A stretch of 64,000 bases of DNA from Bathynomus jamesi (GCA_023014485.1 JAJOZX010009069.1:87501-151500), one strand, 5' to 3'. Shown: positions 23,640 through 36,198, numbered from the stretch's first letter. Notes: generated by a model from the sequence alone, not told the origin. Numbers and translations: made by a program.

Positions 23640-26099
23640 AGTGTTTCTTGAAGATGTCAAAGTGGCGTCTGTTGAACTCCACAGCTTGGAGATAGTCCCC
23701 TTTGCTTGGCATCTGTTGTTATGACATTTGCAAAGTCGCTCATCATCTTGACACCACGTTCAGCAATGTCATTCACAGCTTTCAGATTCTTAATATAGTC
23801 CAACGCTTTTCTGTAGTCCTCATTCTGTGGCCAAGACGTGACAGGTTCCAGAAGCCACTCGGATCCAATGTTCAGTGTGTCCAGCAGGAAATGTGATTCT
23901 GGGCCAATGAGATCAACCAGGGTGGTCTTAGCTGTGACTCTCTGGAATAGAGGCTTTCCTGTTCTGAAGCTGTCTGGCTTCTCAGTGGCATGTAACTGGG
24001 CAGCAATGTCGTGCTTCAATTTGTCACTCAATCTACTGCTGAACAGGGCAAATGGCACGACTTCCTGCGTCAGGTACCATTTGTGGTTTTCCATCTTATT
24101 AAGTACTGCATCAGCAAGCTCTGGGTCAGTTTTCTTGTACTTCAACATGTCCTGGATTAGACTTAGATCATTCATGGGAGCATCTGCAGCAGACATTGAC
24201 ATCATCCATACAGGAGTGTAGAACAACGCAAGGAAGGTGTTGTCTTTCCAGCTTTGATACAGTCTTCGTCGTACTCAAGTTGATCTGCAAACATCAGCAT
24301 TTTCATGGAGTACAGGTTTCTGGCCATCCATCTGGCCTGATGAATGGCGCCTGGTCAACTCCAGTGAATACCTCGAGGAGGCGTTCCTCCAAGAACAATG
24401 ACTGTCAGTTCAGCCATTTCCCTGTAGTCGGCTCTTGGAAGCCTTTCTGCTGTTAGAATGTCTTGGAGTATTTCTTCACTGTTCTTCTTCTTTTCCTTCA
24501 GCCATTTGCTGTTGATAGCCAGCATCTTTGGGTTTTCCTTGGACAAGTCTGTCCAAACATCCTTCAGATGCTCAAACCAGGGATTATCTGGCCCTTCACC
24601 TTCCCAAACAGCTTCTCCCAAACTGCTCCTACTAGGATTTCCAGGATGTGATGTCGACAGGCCAGATAAAACACCTTTTTGTTCAGCATTTTCTCTAGCA
24701 GTTTGGCAGCTCCTCTGTGAACTCCACTGTTACTGGATGTAGTGTCAAAAACAAGGGCAGTAACATTATCCGTAAGTTCCCATGTCTCCAGTAAATCCAT
24801 TGAAGCCTCAGCCTGAGCTGTGCCAGAAGAATTGTCGATGACAGGTACTCCCAATAACTTTCCTTCAGTGTATGAAGGTGGACCAGACACTAGCACAGCT
24901 AAAGTCTCTGAGGTACTTCCAGGTTCACTGCCCAAGACATCTTTGAGCAACTTTCCATCCCAGTGTAAGGCAGCGTACTGTGGGGGGTTTTCACAAAACT
25001 TGGACATGTGACTCTGGCTGATATTATACCTGGACAGCATTCTGTTGCGACGTGTTGTTGAGATGACGAAGTTATCCAGATCAGCCCCTCCAGCTTTCAA
25101 GGTGGCAGAAACCATGGCAGTAACTTGATTGTCTGATAAACCAAGACGATCAGCTGTATTGCAGATGACATCACATTCCATGACCTTCCTTGGAAACGTC
25201 AAAGTCACACTAGTCACAGTGTCTTGATGGTGAGAACATCCAGGACGAGGCTGATGGTAATCCATGTCCTCTGTGTTAGTGTCGTTGTCAGTTGAGTCAC
25301 CCCAGGTAATGTCATCCACATGAACAACTGCCTCTTGTTCTGCTGCAGCTGTAAAATAGTACAACATGTTAAGACAGTAATTGTTAAGTACATGCTAAAT
25401 ATCGCAATGGAGTAAAACTTAAAACTTTCTGTGACGTTCAAAGTAATTAGTTTTACCTTGTTCTTGTCTATGCTGCAGTCTTTCATTCCTTGCTGCTTGC
25501 TGCAGGGATCTTGTCTCAAAAATCTTGTCATGACCAGACATATGACCTTTCCTCTCAGTCTTTTGGTCTTCGTAAAACCTGATATCCTCATCTTTCTTCT
25601 CTCTGGATAACAGTCTGTTGTTCTGTATTTCCTGGATTGCATCTGGAGCTCCTATATCGAACAGGCTGTCTAATTCCAGCACAAATGCTCCTCTTTTTCC
25701 TCCAGGGTTACTTGCTCTTCCTTTGCTTTTCACCAGAGCACGATGTTTCTCATGTAGTTTCATGAAGAGCTTCATTGCGTTGTACTTGGTCATTGTCTTG
25801 ATCCTAGCCATCTGCCAGAATGGGATGATAGATTCAACTGTTTCATATGCAAGGTCTTGAACCATGGGCCTCCCTGCATTTTCCGGTAAATTCTGAAGAT
25901 TAAGGAAATACTGGAATGCCTGTCTGTTGGTGGGAAGCTGGGAACCACTGATAAAAGCTGAAGGGTATCCAACCAGGAAAGTTTCAGTGAGAGATCTGGT
26001 ACATGGCCCAGTTGACACCTGCCTGTGGACAGTACGTGGAGGTTCTGAGATATCAACTGTGCACCCACGGAGCTCCCTCAGCTCCTTGCTTAATGCCAT
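23640..26099 (-). pseudogene. TAG9-3 transposase, intron-containing, frameshifted
   Basis: Exon 1 runs 26099 to about 25450 (MALSKELRELRGC; KRGAFVLELDSLFDIGAPDA). An intron GTAAAACTAA...TTTTACAG ends near 25349. Exon 2 contains ALHWDGKLLKDVLG, LVSGPPSYTEGKLLGVPV, then LVFDTTSSNSGVHRGAAKLL and YLACRHHILE (acid plus CxxH). Frameshifts occur near 24610, 24360 and 23700. The last readable part, DYLQAVEFNRRHFDIF, ends near 23640. The WDG, FDTTSSN and CxxH order parallels FDG, GGDS and CxxH in TAG9-1/2, which with the shared 9-bp TSD suggests one superfamily. Confidence 0.78.
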
Positions 26100-26174
26100 T
26101 GTGAAGTTGTAACTTGTAGATGGTTTTCTAGATTCTGATTGAGTTTCTGTTGTTTCCTGAAAATTGATAGATAA

Positions 26175-26220
26175 TTATTATTATTATTATTTATTTATTA
26201 TTATTATTATTTATTAATTT
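26175..26220. repeat. (ATT)n microsatellite
   Basis: Short ATT/TTA-rich run in the 5' part of TAG9-3. Confidence 0.8.
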
Positions 26221-26488
26221 TATGCTCTTTCATTTGATACCTAATTTGTTGCTCTATCTTGTTTAGATCAAAAGTTAAAGTGCAAAACATAATTCAAGGG
26301 ACCCCGGAATTGGCACTTTGGCCGATTTCAAGGCAGAAAATTTAAAGCTCCATGCGGTAATGCTTCCCAACATCCTAGGTCAAAATAGTTGTGATTTTCG
26401 GCTTTTTCAGGTCAAAAAGCATGGGAAAATGTACAGAAACCTATGAAAATAAGAAAAAGTTGATTTTTGAACAGGCCTAGTGTTACAG

Positions 26489-27351
26489 CCATAGGGAAGT
26501 TCCTCAAAACTTAACAAGTGATGTTAACAGGTCTAAACTAGGTTTAATGGCAGAAATATTTCACACTACAAATTTTGGGACCAGAAATAAAACATTTAAA
26601 AAAAATAATCTATTTATGGCATTTAAAATGTTACTGATTCAGTGGAATTGTCTGTTATGCTTACCATTAAATGAAAGATATTATGGCCTCTCTTACTGTA
26701 GTTTTCCCATTTTTATAGTTTTTGGATTCCTTGCCCTCTGAATTGTAAGAATTTAACATCTTGTTTTGTATTGTTGATAAAAATTGTAATTTTAGAGCAT
26801 TTCTTGCAAATAGCAATGGGGTGCGAGAGCACAATCTCATTTTTGTACAAGAAGAAAATGTGGTATGCTCTCATGCCTGTAAAATCATACAGAAAGATAA
26901 TAGATCTGAGATTTTTTAAACATGATTTCTCATATGTTTATCCTATATAATGCTACATTTCCCTTGAAAAAAACCTATGCAGACCCAAGATACAGGCCCT
27001 CAAAGCTGACCCATTTTTTTGGTCTGAGAAGATAACATATGGAAGATATGACTTGGAAGGGTGAATTTTTTCCACATTTTGATATCATTTTTGGATTCCT
27101 TGCCCTCAAAAATGTAAGATTTGACATTGTTAAAAATAAACAAAAAATGATTTTAAAGAAATTTTTAAGAAATAAAATGGTGCTCTTAGTGCCACCCAGT
27201 GGCAAAGGTGTCAAACTTTGAAGTGCTATCAATTACAAAAATTTAAATTGCTATTTTCATCATTTTTCAAGGCTTATTTGGCTCCCTCCAGCTCAACAAA
27301 ATCCAAAATGGTGTGGTTTACACCCCTGACTGAATTATAATGGAATGACTC
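26489..27351 (+). other. GTC-1 right arm
   Basis: From about 26866 this is the inverted counterpart of 12633-12915. The phrase TTTTTGGATTCCTTGCCCTC occurs twice in direct orientation (26714 and 27089), so part of the arm has been duplicated. No coding sequence. Confidence 0.7.
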
Positions 27352-29482
27352 AGTTTGCTGATGATAACAGCTTTCTATGTGGCAGCTGACACCCCTTTAG
27401 AAGCTCAACAGTTGTTGCAAAAAGCAACTGATAAGTTTTCATCATGGTGCAGAACCTGGGGTCTTTCCTTGAAGCAAGAAAAATCTAAAATTATGTTCTT
27501 TACACATCAAAAGGTTCCAGTGAATCCCATTATCCAAATTAGTAACACCACAGTAGCTATGGTCACATCCTTCCAGTTTTTGGGAATGGTCCTTAACAGC
27601 CACAGATTGACTTGGTCTTGTCATATTAACTACCTGGTAACTTCTTGCATGAAATGTCTGAACTCATTAAAATCTGTTGCCTCCACAGATGGGGTGTAGA
27701 TCAATTCACACTTCTCACTTTTTACTGATCATTTATCTTCGGCAAAATGAAGTATGCTGATGTTTGTGATTCAGCCTCTTTCACCTTGAAGAAACTGGAA
27801 ACCTTGCATAATTCTGGTATGCACCTTATTTTGGGTGCTCGCCCATCTACTACTATTATTGCCCTACAGGGTGAGACTGGTCTCCATGCCCTTCAGTACC
27901 ATAGAAATCTCTCTACACTGAAGAAGTACTTTAATGTTCTGACTTCCCCTTTTCCCCACCCTTTATGTCAGTCATTCGAGGTGGATTCTCTCTCAATCCT
28001 TGCAGTGGACTGAACTATGGTAAATAAGCCACCTTTCTTCTTTAGAGCTACTGGACTTCTTAATAAATATCAATTACAATTTGAATTTTTTACAGTTCGT
28101 GTTCCCTTCTTTCCCACCTTGGAGATTGAATCTGGTACCAAACTATCTCCCTCTCTCATTTTTATGAACCTCCTGTCCCCAAAGAAGTGATTGTGCAGTG
28201 TTTCACAGCATACTTGGAAGAGAAGTATCCAGATTACTTGTATGTTTATACCAATGGATCTAAGATAGATGTGCCTGGGCCATCTTGTTCATTAGCTGTT
28301 TTTGTTTCAAATCATAAAAGGTGTTTTTCCTGGAAACTATCCCCCAATCATAGTATACAGGCAGCAGAGTTATTTGCCATCCAACAGGCATTGTTTTTTG
28401 GTATCCACCAGTAATGCTTGTAATGTCCTGATAATTCCAGACTCCCAGACACACCTCCATCTGATCAACTCACCCACACTCTATGTATCTGGCCCTAATT
28501 ACTACTATCCATTCTTTACTGAAGACCCTCTCTGCTTCAGGAATTCTGGTTTCCATCCAGTGGGTTCTGACACATGTTGGAATTAAAGGTAATGAGATGG
28601 TTGATGCATTGACCAGGGCTGCTCATTCCCTCCCTGCTACAACTTCTGTATTTCCACCCAGGCGAGGGTTTTGTAGTAGCCAAAGTGGCAGTGCAAAATG
28701 ATTACAAAACCCAATGGGAGAGATTATGGCCCTTGACTCTTTATGGAACATTTAAGCCTCCTTGGAGCACAGGAAATTGGCCTGTACCATCTTCCCACTA
28801 TATAAAGCTTCTACAATATTTATATTCCATTCTGGTCATGTAGACCTTCAGGCCTACTTACACTGGAATGGACTTGCCTTCTCCCTAATATGTGTTAGTT
28901 GTAATTTACCAGACACTGTCCAGTTTCTTTTTTGTCCATGTTATGCTAAGCAAAGGAAAAAATTAAGATCCTCTCTTTTGCAATATGGTATGAGGGATTT
29001 TACTTTATCTGTCCTTTTAGGTGGGGGATAGCTTTTCTCCCCCATTGATAAACTTCACTATGGATCAAGTATTCAAGTTTGTAGTGGCATCTGGGCAGTT
29101 AAAAGTTTTAAATCTTTCATCGTATACCAACTTCCATTCCCACAGGTTTATTAATCAGTTACCTCCTAGTTACTCCATCTTGCTGTTACTGTTGACTTAG
29201 TACTTGGTTCCATTTTTGTCAGTTCATATTTAGTTGAACTAATAGGCCTTATGTTCATCCCTTTCTAAGTGTTCTGGAACTGGCCCTAGAACTGAAGAAG
29301 GTAATGGCGTGCTTTCTCTCTTTCTATCTCATCCCAATAATAATGGACCCAGTACTTGATGTAGGAAGAGTGGAAGTTCTCCCATGGAATTTGGTGTTTT
29401 GGTCTTGAAGGATGTAAATAGCCTTACTGGCTGAGCTCTTCCATATAAAACTTCAAAATATCAATGTTAAATGAGTAAGTAT
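27352..29482 (+). pseudogene. I-type LINE reverse transcriptase 3' part, RNase H and zinc motif
   Basis: This resumes with FADDNSFLCGS and, after a frame change, LSLKQEKSKIMFF and FQFLGMVL (RT palm/thumb). RNase H follows: YTNGSK near 28246 (the usual first catalytic Asp is Asn here), AELFAIQQAL, and HVGIKGNEMVDALT near 28575. The C-terminal Cys/His motif GHVDLQAYLH...CVSCNLPD...CPCY is at 28835-28945. RNase H downstream of RT points to the I group of LINEs. Stops and frameshifts are frequent. Bases from 29031 to 29482 look like 3' UTR. Confidence 0.82.
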
Positions 29483-29486
29483 TGAA

Positions 29487-32400
29487 GGGTAATTCCAGGA
29501 TAAATAGACAAATGAAAGTGCCAAATGTACACTCCACCATCTCCAAAATTCATGAAACTTGGTGTGAGGGTTGGTTTGGGTCAAAATTACAAAAATCTGA
29601 ATTTTTTGAAAATTGATCAAGTTGGTCAAATTTTATGGCTTGACCAAATTTTGGCCAAATGAAAAAAACCAATAATTTTCAAACGTAAATATCTCAGCTG
29701 CTAATTGTGGTAGTGTAATAAGTCTTAAATGATAAAATATGTAAAATTAACTGTAGTTTCTAAATATGTATAATTTTTTTAGGGTAACAAAAATAAAATT
29801 ATGATTTTTTGGAAAAAAAATCTTTTTCTTTTTTGATTTGGCAGCGAAGATATCATTTTTCGAAAAAAAGACCAAGAATAAAAAATGTTTATTTGATGTA
29901 TGTACACCATAATAAGTAGTAAAAAGTCAGCTTATAGTTTATTATAAGGCTCAAAACTGAGTTTGAAATTAAGTAATAATTTTTTTCAGACGACGAAGAT
30001 TTATTACAGACTTGTTGGTCCAAAAAAAGACAATTTTCAATTCATATAAAAAAATACATGTAGATAAACCAAAGGAGAAAAAATCTTTTAAAATATATGT
30101 ATGATGTACATACATAACCTCTTATATTTAGGGACAGAATATATTGACAATAATAATGTTTAATTTATAAAGCGCTTATCAGAGTATAAAATACTCTTCC
30201 TAATACTACATGTACACAAGCCTTTGAGAATGAATTAAGAGACAGTATTCTCATCCAGTGAATCCAAATTTTAGACACTAATAATAATATAATAAGAAAA
30301 AAGAATTTGAAAAGATTTTTATAACTATTAAGTAAACACACAAATCTTAGATAAAAATTTTAGAAATATTATACAGACAATCTTAAATAGTATACATTCG
30401 ATAGAATTTATTTTATCTTCTTTGAAAAGTTATTTAATTCTTGAAGCGGAAAAATGTATTGTATTCTTGTTCCTCCTCGTAAACTTGCTTCAATACTCCC
30501 AAATATATTTTCTGTTGGAACGTGACAAACATCATCTTGCGCAGGAAAAATGTATGAGGGACATACGCCCGAAGGATGGAGAAATTTTATCAGAAAATCA
30601 TCATATTCACAGTCAAAGGACTGGACTAATCCGAGCCATAGTTTATTTTCATACATACAACCCACAAAAGAGCCTGTTTCAATTTCGCGTTGAGAGACAG
30701 TATTATGTTCTTGATCCGAAGCAGAAACTCTAATGAGCTCTCTTATTTCGACTGACTGTGCACTCTGAGAGAGTGGATAAACCTTCAACGAATTCTTGGA
30801 AATTGGGATGAAGCGATGTAATTGTTGAGTACCTTTGATAGAAGTAATAGGTTCACTCAGACGTTTTTGCAAAGAAAGCTCTACATCTACAACTTCTGCC
30901 TCAGAGACGTAAAAAAAGTCAATAGCGGTTAGGAATTCTTGAGAGCAGAATTTGTAGAAGTCCTCAGCTGTTAAGATTTGATGGTCGAGAGGCCATCGTA
31001 AGCTTTCTCTGGCGACTGCTCTTTTTACTGTTCTGCCAATACTGTCACAGGCATTCTTCCCATGGGATGTCGCGAAAAAATTCCACTCAGCATGAATTTT
31101 GAAGTCTGAAATGATGGTATAAATTTAGAAAATTTGTTTTATTCTTATACTGAGCCGCGCATCCATCTGTGAAATAATGAATTTTAGTTAGGTTTGAATT
31201 TTGTTGTTGGATGCTCAGGATTAATTTTTTGAGAAAACTATGAACCAGAATTGTATCAGGCCTGCGATGGTTTGAAACGAAGCAGTAACTATTGCAAATT
31301 AGTTTTCCTGCATTGTTTTTGGAATAATAAACGAATGGGTGCACTGTACAATGTACATTGCGAGTTCTCCCAATGAAACCCCTGGGCACAATCTTGTACG
31401 ATGAATGAGAAGTTTTCCGCGAAATCGCCCACCAAAACACCTTCATTTTCGGGCAGAGTTTCTTTTAGATTTTTGAAGTAACTCGACTGACATTTATTCG
31501 TGAAGTGGTGTCTTGTCAGTTGTGCAATTTTTTTGGTGAGCGATTCCACGTATTCCTCTGGAGTTTCGGTGATATCTTTTAACATACAGTGATCGACGGA
31601 CACCCATTGTTTATATTTTATCTCTTCCATCGCCATGAAGTCCAAACTTTCCAAATAATTTTTGATTCCGACCTCTCGGGCATCTTTTGCATCGGTGCAT
31701 CATACAATCTTCATTGTCCATGCCGCAGATGGATAAAGACATTAATTTTTTGTAGTCTAAATCTTTAATGCCTAACGCTGATATTTGTAGTTTCGGATTT
31801 TGGTGATGCATACATACGCAGACACTGTGAGTTCCGCTTTGTCCCGCAAGCACGCACCACGACGGTCGAAGATGAGCAAAGGTACTAAAGCCTATTTTGG
31901 GATTTTCATCATTTTTTGCATATTCAGCATATAACTCTTTCAAGTTACACAATACCAGTCTTTTTTGTTTTTTTATTTTTTCACCCTCTTCATTTATTGC
32001 AAACTTATAATCTTTGATTCCCGGGCACATCCTACTATATTTGTCATTTTCATAAAACTCCTGAATGATTTTTTTCATTTCAGCTGTGACGACCTTCCCT
32101 TTCGTCATGTTTGGAATGTTAGGAAGAATCCCAAACTGTTTTTGAAGATTGCGGCTCTTACGCACCATATACTTTGTTGCTCCAAAGAAGTCAGCAGTTT
32201 TTTCAATGGGATAGGGATACAATGATAGTATTTGTAACCTAAGATTGCGATCGTTACTTGCTTGAAATTTCTCCTTTAATTCTTCCATAACCTTTTGATA
32301 CCTGAAATAAAGTGTATTTGACATTAAGTTTAATTAGTATATTTTTAATTAAACTTTTCATAAAATATATGTATATGTATTATATTGTCCGATTATAAAA

Positions 32401-33746
32401 ATGTAAACAGATAAAACTTAATTTAGTATATACTTCGATGACTGTATTAAATTTAATTTAAAATGTCAAATTTCAATAACTATGTCCGAAAAGTAGTCTT
32501 GCCTCTCTAAATCATCTTCCAAACAACTTTTTTTGGATGGACCAGCTTCAGAATAGTCAATAGGAGCCCCATAAGCAGCTTCAAAACTTCGTTTAACCTT
32601 TTCCGTTGTCGATCTGAATTTCGTAGAAGCCTTTATCTGTTTTTGTCCCGGCTTCAATCCAGCTGTAAAACAAATTCATAAATTTAGGTTGCGTGAAATA
32701 ATCAAATATCAAATATTTTGTATATATGTATTCAAGTGCTGATGCTAATATTTAAAAACAGAAAACTACGAATTTGGCATTAAGAAACAAATGTCCTGAA
32801 CGGAGTCTCTATTGTTTTATTACCTGTTTTAATAGGGCTTTCATCAAATAAAGGTAAAATATTGTCGCTGAGCAAATCTTTATTGAATTGCCTGTCTTGA
32901 ACGACAAATTCTTCCAATGGTGGTGGATTCGTGGAATCGCTACTGCTTCGCTCCATACATTCGTTAAGTATGTCTGGCTCAGGTTCCGGCTCTCTGGATG
33001 AACATTGAACATGTTCTAATACAATTGGCTTCATTTTAATTGTGACATAGCAATTGCTGCATAGTAATTGATTTTCTTCCAAAATTCCATAGCTTGCAGC
33101 TGCCATGGCAGAGTACTTTTTTGATGTTACAGAAAATTCTTCTTGAGTATTTTTTCATAGGATCGCAACAAAATTTTGTTTTGAGGCATTTTAAGGGTTA
33201 GGTAAATTTACGTATACTAGAAAATTAGGTATATACTGGAAAGAAAGCAAAAAATTGTTAAAATTTAGAGGATTTTTTTTTGTCATTTTTTTTTCATAAT
33301 AATCATCGATAAGCTGACTTTTTATTACTTATTATGGTGTACATACATCAAATAAACATTTTTTATTCCTGGTCTTTTTTTCGAAAAATGATATCTTCGC
33401 TGCCAAATCGCAAAAAAAAAGGTTTTTTTTCCAAAAAATCATAATTTTATTTTTGTTACCCTAAAAAAATGATATATATTTAGAAACTAAAGTTAATTTT
33501 ACATATTTTATCATTTAAGACTTACTACACTACCATAATTAGGAGATGAGATATTTACATTTTAAAATTATTGGTTTTTTCATTTGACCAAAATTTGGTC
33601 AAGCCATAAAATTTGACCAACTTGACCAATTTTCAAAAAAATTCAGAAATTTGTAATTTGGACTTAAACCAACCCTCACACCAAGTTTCATGAATTTGGA
33701 AGAGGTTACCATGTACTTCATTTGTCTATTTCTCGTAGAATTACCC
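29487..33746 (-). mobile_element. GTC-4: GGGTAATTC element, 4-bp TSD TGAA
   Basis: The ends GGGTAATTC (29487) and GAATTACCC (33746) are flanked by TGAA at 29483-29486 and 33747-33750. TIRs of about 450-600 bp are rich in TTGACC words. The total of 4260 bp is close to GTC-3 (4309 bp). The sequence has diverged from GTC-1/2/3 but keeps the same plan: minus-strand gene, long TIRs, 4-bp TSD. Confidence 0.9.
30408..33106 (-). pseudogene. GTC-4 transposase (multi-exon, frameshifted)
   Basis: Exon 1 from ATG 33106 holds ENQLLCSNCYVTIKMKPIV and ends at SPIKTG with donor GTAATAAA near 32820. Exon 2 starts after TTTTACAG near 32664 (GLKPGQKQIKASTKF). Exon 3 starts after TTTCAG near 32302 (YQKVMEELKEKF) and carries LQILSLYPYPIEK, IGFSTFAHLRPSWC, GTHSVCVCMHHQNPKL, KQWVSVDHC, VGDFAENFSFIVQDCAQGFH, HYFTDGCAAQYKN, AEWNFFATSHGKNACD and a Tudor-like tail (VGCMYENKLWLGLVQ...FLHPSG). 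Frameshifts occur near 31645, 31340 and 31110. In the IGRTVKR stretch Arg replaces the second Gly. Confidence 0.8.
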
Positions 33747-33750
33747 TGAA

Positions 33751-33960
33751 CTGGACTTCACTGTATTTGCCTCCTGCTTCCCATCTGACATCTCTGCCTC
33801 TGAATGAGAAGAATACCTGCTCCAAATTAACTAATAAATGACCAGATACCAATAACTCTTTCTGAATCAAAGCAGAATGTGAGGACCCTTCTGTATTTAT
33901 GAGCCCAAAAATCTGGCCTGAAGGAATCTACAATAGTTGGTATAACACAAACTTCAGGAA
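33751..33960. other. Short unassigned stretch
   Basis: About 200 bp between GTC-4 and a LINE fragment. Possibly I-type LINE 3' UTR on the far side of the GTC-4 insertion. No coding signal. Confidence 0.3.
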
Positions 33961-34229
33961 AAACTCAGACCCCAAAAATATGGGGAAACAGATAGGATTG
34001 GTCTAATAGAACATGATGAAAGGATGTTTGAAAAAGATCAGGATATTGTTGGTATTTTTAATTATTTTAGCTCTGTTTTTATTGAAGAAAATTTAAATAA
34101 CTTTGATTTTAATTCTTTAGTGCCTGTAAATTCAGGCATTCTTGATCATATTCATATAAGGAAGGATGATGTTTGTTAGGCAAGTGATTCATACCTACAT
34201 TGAAGGCAAAGCTGCTGGACCTGATAATA

Positions 34230-35610
34230 GGTACACGGTGAACCAAAAGTAGGTGGACAGTAGGTTGAATAGGGTTTGTTATATTATAACTATGGTGGTC
34301 ATTATAACTATGGTGTTTGTGTTATATTATATTAAATATAACTAAATTTATTTAAATTTAATCTTTTTTCTTTTCAGATAGTTCAGAGAACCCATAATGG
34401 CAAATAATCTAAATATTGATGCCAGAAAATGGGTGTTGAAAGAGTATTGGAAATCTCAAAATACTGAAACTGTTAGAACAAAATGGGTTGAAACATTTGG
34501 TACTCAAGCCCCAAAGAGACAAACCATTTACCGCATTCGTGACAAATTTGATGCCACTGGCTCAATTCTTAATGCCCCAAGAACTGGTCGACCCAAAACA
34601 GTTTGCACAGGGGACAATAAGCAACTTGTTGCCGAAGCATTTGTTAACAGTCCCAAAAAGTCCACCAGAAGAGCCTCAGCAGAACTGGACATTTCACAAA
34701 CCTCTATTATACGAATTCTGAAATCTATTGGGTTGAAAGCTTATTGTCCACGGCTAATTCATGGCTTATTGGAGGATGACCCAGACAGGCGGCTGCAATT
34801 TAGTGAGATCATGCTGAATGAAATTGAAGGAAATCCAATAATTTTAGATAACATTGTGTGGACCGATGAGGCTTCTTTCAAATTATCAGGTCATGTTAAC
34901 CGACATAATTGTGTTTACTGGTATAGTGAGAACATGCATTTAACATTAGAGCAGCAACTAAACCAGCCTGGTGTCACTGTTTGGGGTGGTATTTCAAGTT
35001 CTGGTGTTTAGGACCAATTTTTTTTGATGGAACAGTCACAGGTGATAAGTATCTCGAAATTCTAATGAATGAAGTTGTTTCACACTTACAACAACAGCCT
35101 AATTCACATGACCTCTATTTCCAACAAGATGGGGCCCCTCCACATTATTTAAGAGCAGTCCGTGAGTATCTTGATGAAACATTTCCCGAGAAATGGATCG
35201 GCCGAAGAGGTCTAATTGAATGGCCTGCACGTTCACCTTACTTTACCCCAATAGATTTTTTCTTTTGGGGAGTACTCAAGGACAAAGTTTATAGTAAAAA
35301 ACACGAAGTGTTGGTGATTTTAAAAATTACATCAGATGCATTTCAAGAAATTAATGCACAAAGAAACTTGTGCAAAAATGTTTGTTGAAGTGTGAAAGGT
35401 AGACTTCAAAGCTGTGTAAATTGTGATGGACAGCAATTTGAGCACCTGCGTTGATAAAATTTTCAGTGCTTTTGTATTGTATTGGTATAAGTTAATTTTT
35501 TTTTTTATTATTTTGTATTATAGTATACAAAAAAATTAAATATAATTGTATATGTATTCTCAAAATAAACGTTATCATTTATTGTCCACCTGCTTTTGGT
35601 TCACCCGGTA
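34230..35610 (+). mobile_element. Mariner-like element (rosa-type, DD41D)
   Basis: The ends read GGTACACGGTGAACCAAAAG and (reversed) TACCGGGTGAACCAAAAGC. TA flanks at 34228-34229 and 35611-35612. The 1381-bp length is typical of the superfamily. Confidence 0.9.
34397..35388 (+). pseudogene. Mariner-like transposase, DD41D
   Basis: From ATG 34397 (MANNLNIDARKWVLKEYW): paired helix-turn-helix region, GRPKT linker near 34585, catalytic WTDEASF, then a frame change near 35010 (GISSSGV to LGPIFFDGT), FQQDGAPPHY and WPARSPYFTPIDFFFWG. There are 41 residues between the second and third Asp, which matches the DD41D (rosa-like) group of Tc1/mariner. The frameshift makes the copy inactive as read. Third Asp and flanking FFFWG are intact. 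Confidence 0.85.
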
Positions 35611-35850
35611 TATTTGCTAGGATTTTGAGAAGGGGGAAAGCTTATCTGAGGCAGTATTTTCTTTGCTAGGTCTATTAATTATGCAGAAGTGGAATGGAAA
35701 AAAGCAAATGTAGTACCCATCTACAAAAAGGGTAGTAAGGAGGAGGTAGGAAATTATAGGCCTGTTAGTTTAGCATCATTGGTAGGAAAGATTGTTACAT
35801 TACATTTCATTTGGAAAACATGAAGCTATTAGGGCCTATCAAGGTTATGT

Positions 35851-35928
35851 AAGTTGAGAACTAATAATAATAGGATCCTGCAAAATATCAATCTCAATTC
35901 AGGTAATTAATATACAACTACAGTAAGT
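35851..35928. other. Unassigned junction sequence
   Basis: Short AT-rich junction between the sense LINE fragment and a MITE. Nothing recognised. Confidence 0.3.
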
Positions 35929-35930
35929 CC

Positions 35931-36198
35931 CTGACTTACGAACTTAATATGTTCTGGAGGTCTGTTTGTAAGTTGGAAATAACTTATATTGGCAAAATAA
36001 TGTATTTTATTCATTAAAAAACAAACCTCCACCCTTGCCCTCTGTGCATCAAGTTCCATCACATCTTTGTTTGTTAGCTCTTCCGAGTGGCTCTCTAGTA
36101 ACTGATGGAAGTCATCTTTCTGCAGTTTGGTGTAACTACATACTGCTAGTGCACACTTTGTTCATATCTTTGAAAGATCGTAAGTCAGGGACCTATTG
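35931..36198. mobile_element. pogo/Tigger-like MITE
   Basis: TIRs CAGTAAGTCCCTGACTTACG and (reversed) CAATAGGTCCCTGACTTACG are flanked by TA (35929-35930 and 36199-36200). 268 bp, non-coding. Confidence 0.88.

Larger units (their letters stand above)
23166..26479 (-). mobile_element. TAG9-3 transposon, 9-bp TSD GTRTTACAG
   Basis: TIRs of about 190 bp (23166-23357 against 26288-26479) are 39 of 40 identical at the tips, starting TAGCCCTGTTCAAAAATC and TAGGCCTGTTCAAAAATC. Flanks are GTATTACAG (23157-23165) and GTGTTACAG (26480-26488), a 9-bp duplication with one mismatch. The element sits downstream of the GTC-1 gene inside GTC-1. Confidence 0.9.
12633..27351 (+). mobile_element. GTC-1: composite transposon, 4-bp TSD AGTT
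   Basis: The left end GTGTCATTCCATTATAATT and right end (reversed) GAGTCATTCCATTATAATT are flanked by AGTT at 12629-12632 and 27352-27355. Inverted arms of roughly 280 bp (12633-12915 against about 26866-27351, the right arm carrying about 200 extra bp) support these limits. Excision joins the LINE frame SSE to FADDN. The 14.7 kb length is due to nested insertions: piggyBac 13529-15245, a 413-bp duplication, GTC-2, TAG9-1 and TAG9-3. About 3.5 kb remains after removing them, close to the 4.3 kb of related elements. Confidence 0.85.
33960..35850 (+). pseudogene. CR1-like LINE fragment, split by a mariner
   Basis: The first part contains IFNYFSSVFIEENLNN and KAAGPDN (34212-34226), the pre-RT and first RT block. 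It is interrupted by the mariner at 34230-35610. It resumes with INYAEVEWKKANVVPIYKKG and GNYRPVSLASLVGKIV up to about 35820. Removing the mariner and one TA rejoins GPDNI. Sequence and protein closely resemble the antisense LINE at 42740-42860, so the two are sister copies. Confidence 0.8.

Noticed and set aside
12638..27347. Inverted 16-mer around the I-type LINE break as a chance match or LINE duplication
   Set aside because: It continues into longer inverted arms and, taken as GNGTCATTCC termini, leaves a 4-bp duplication AGTT and a restored RT frame.
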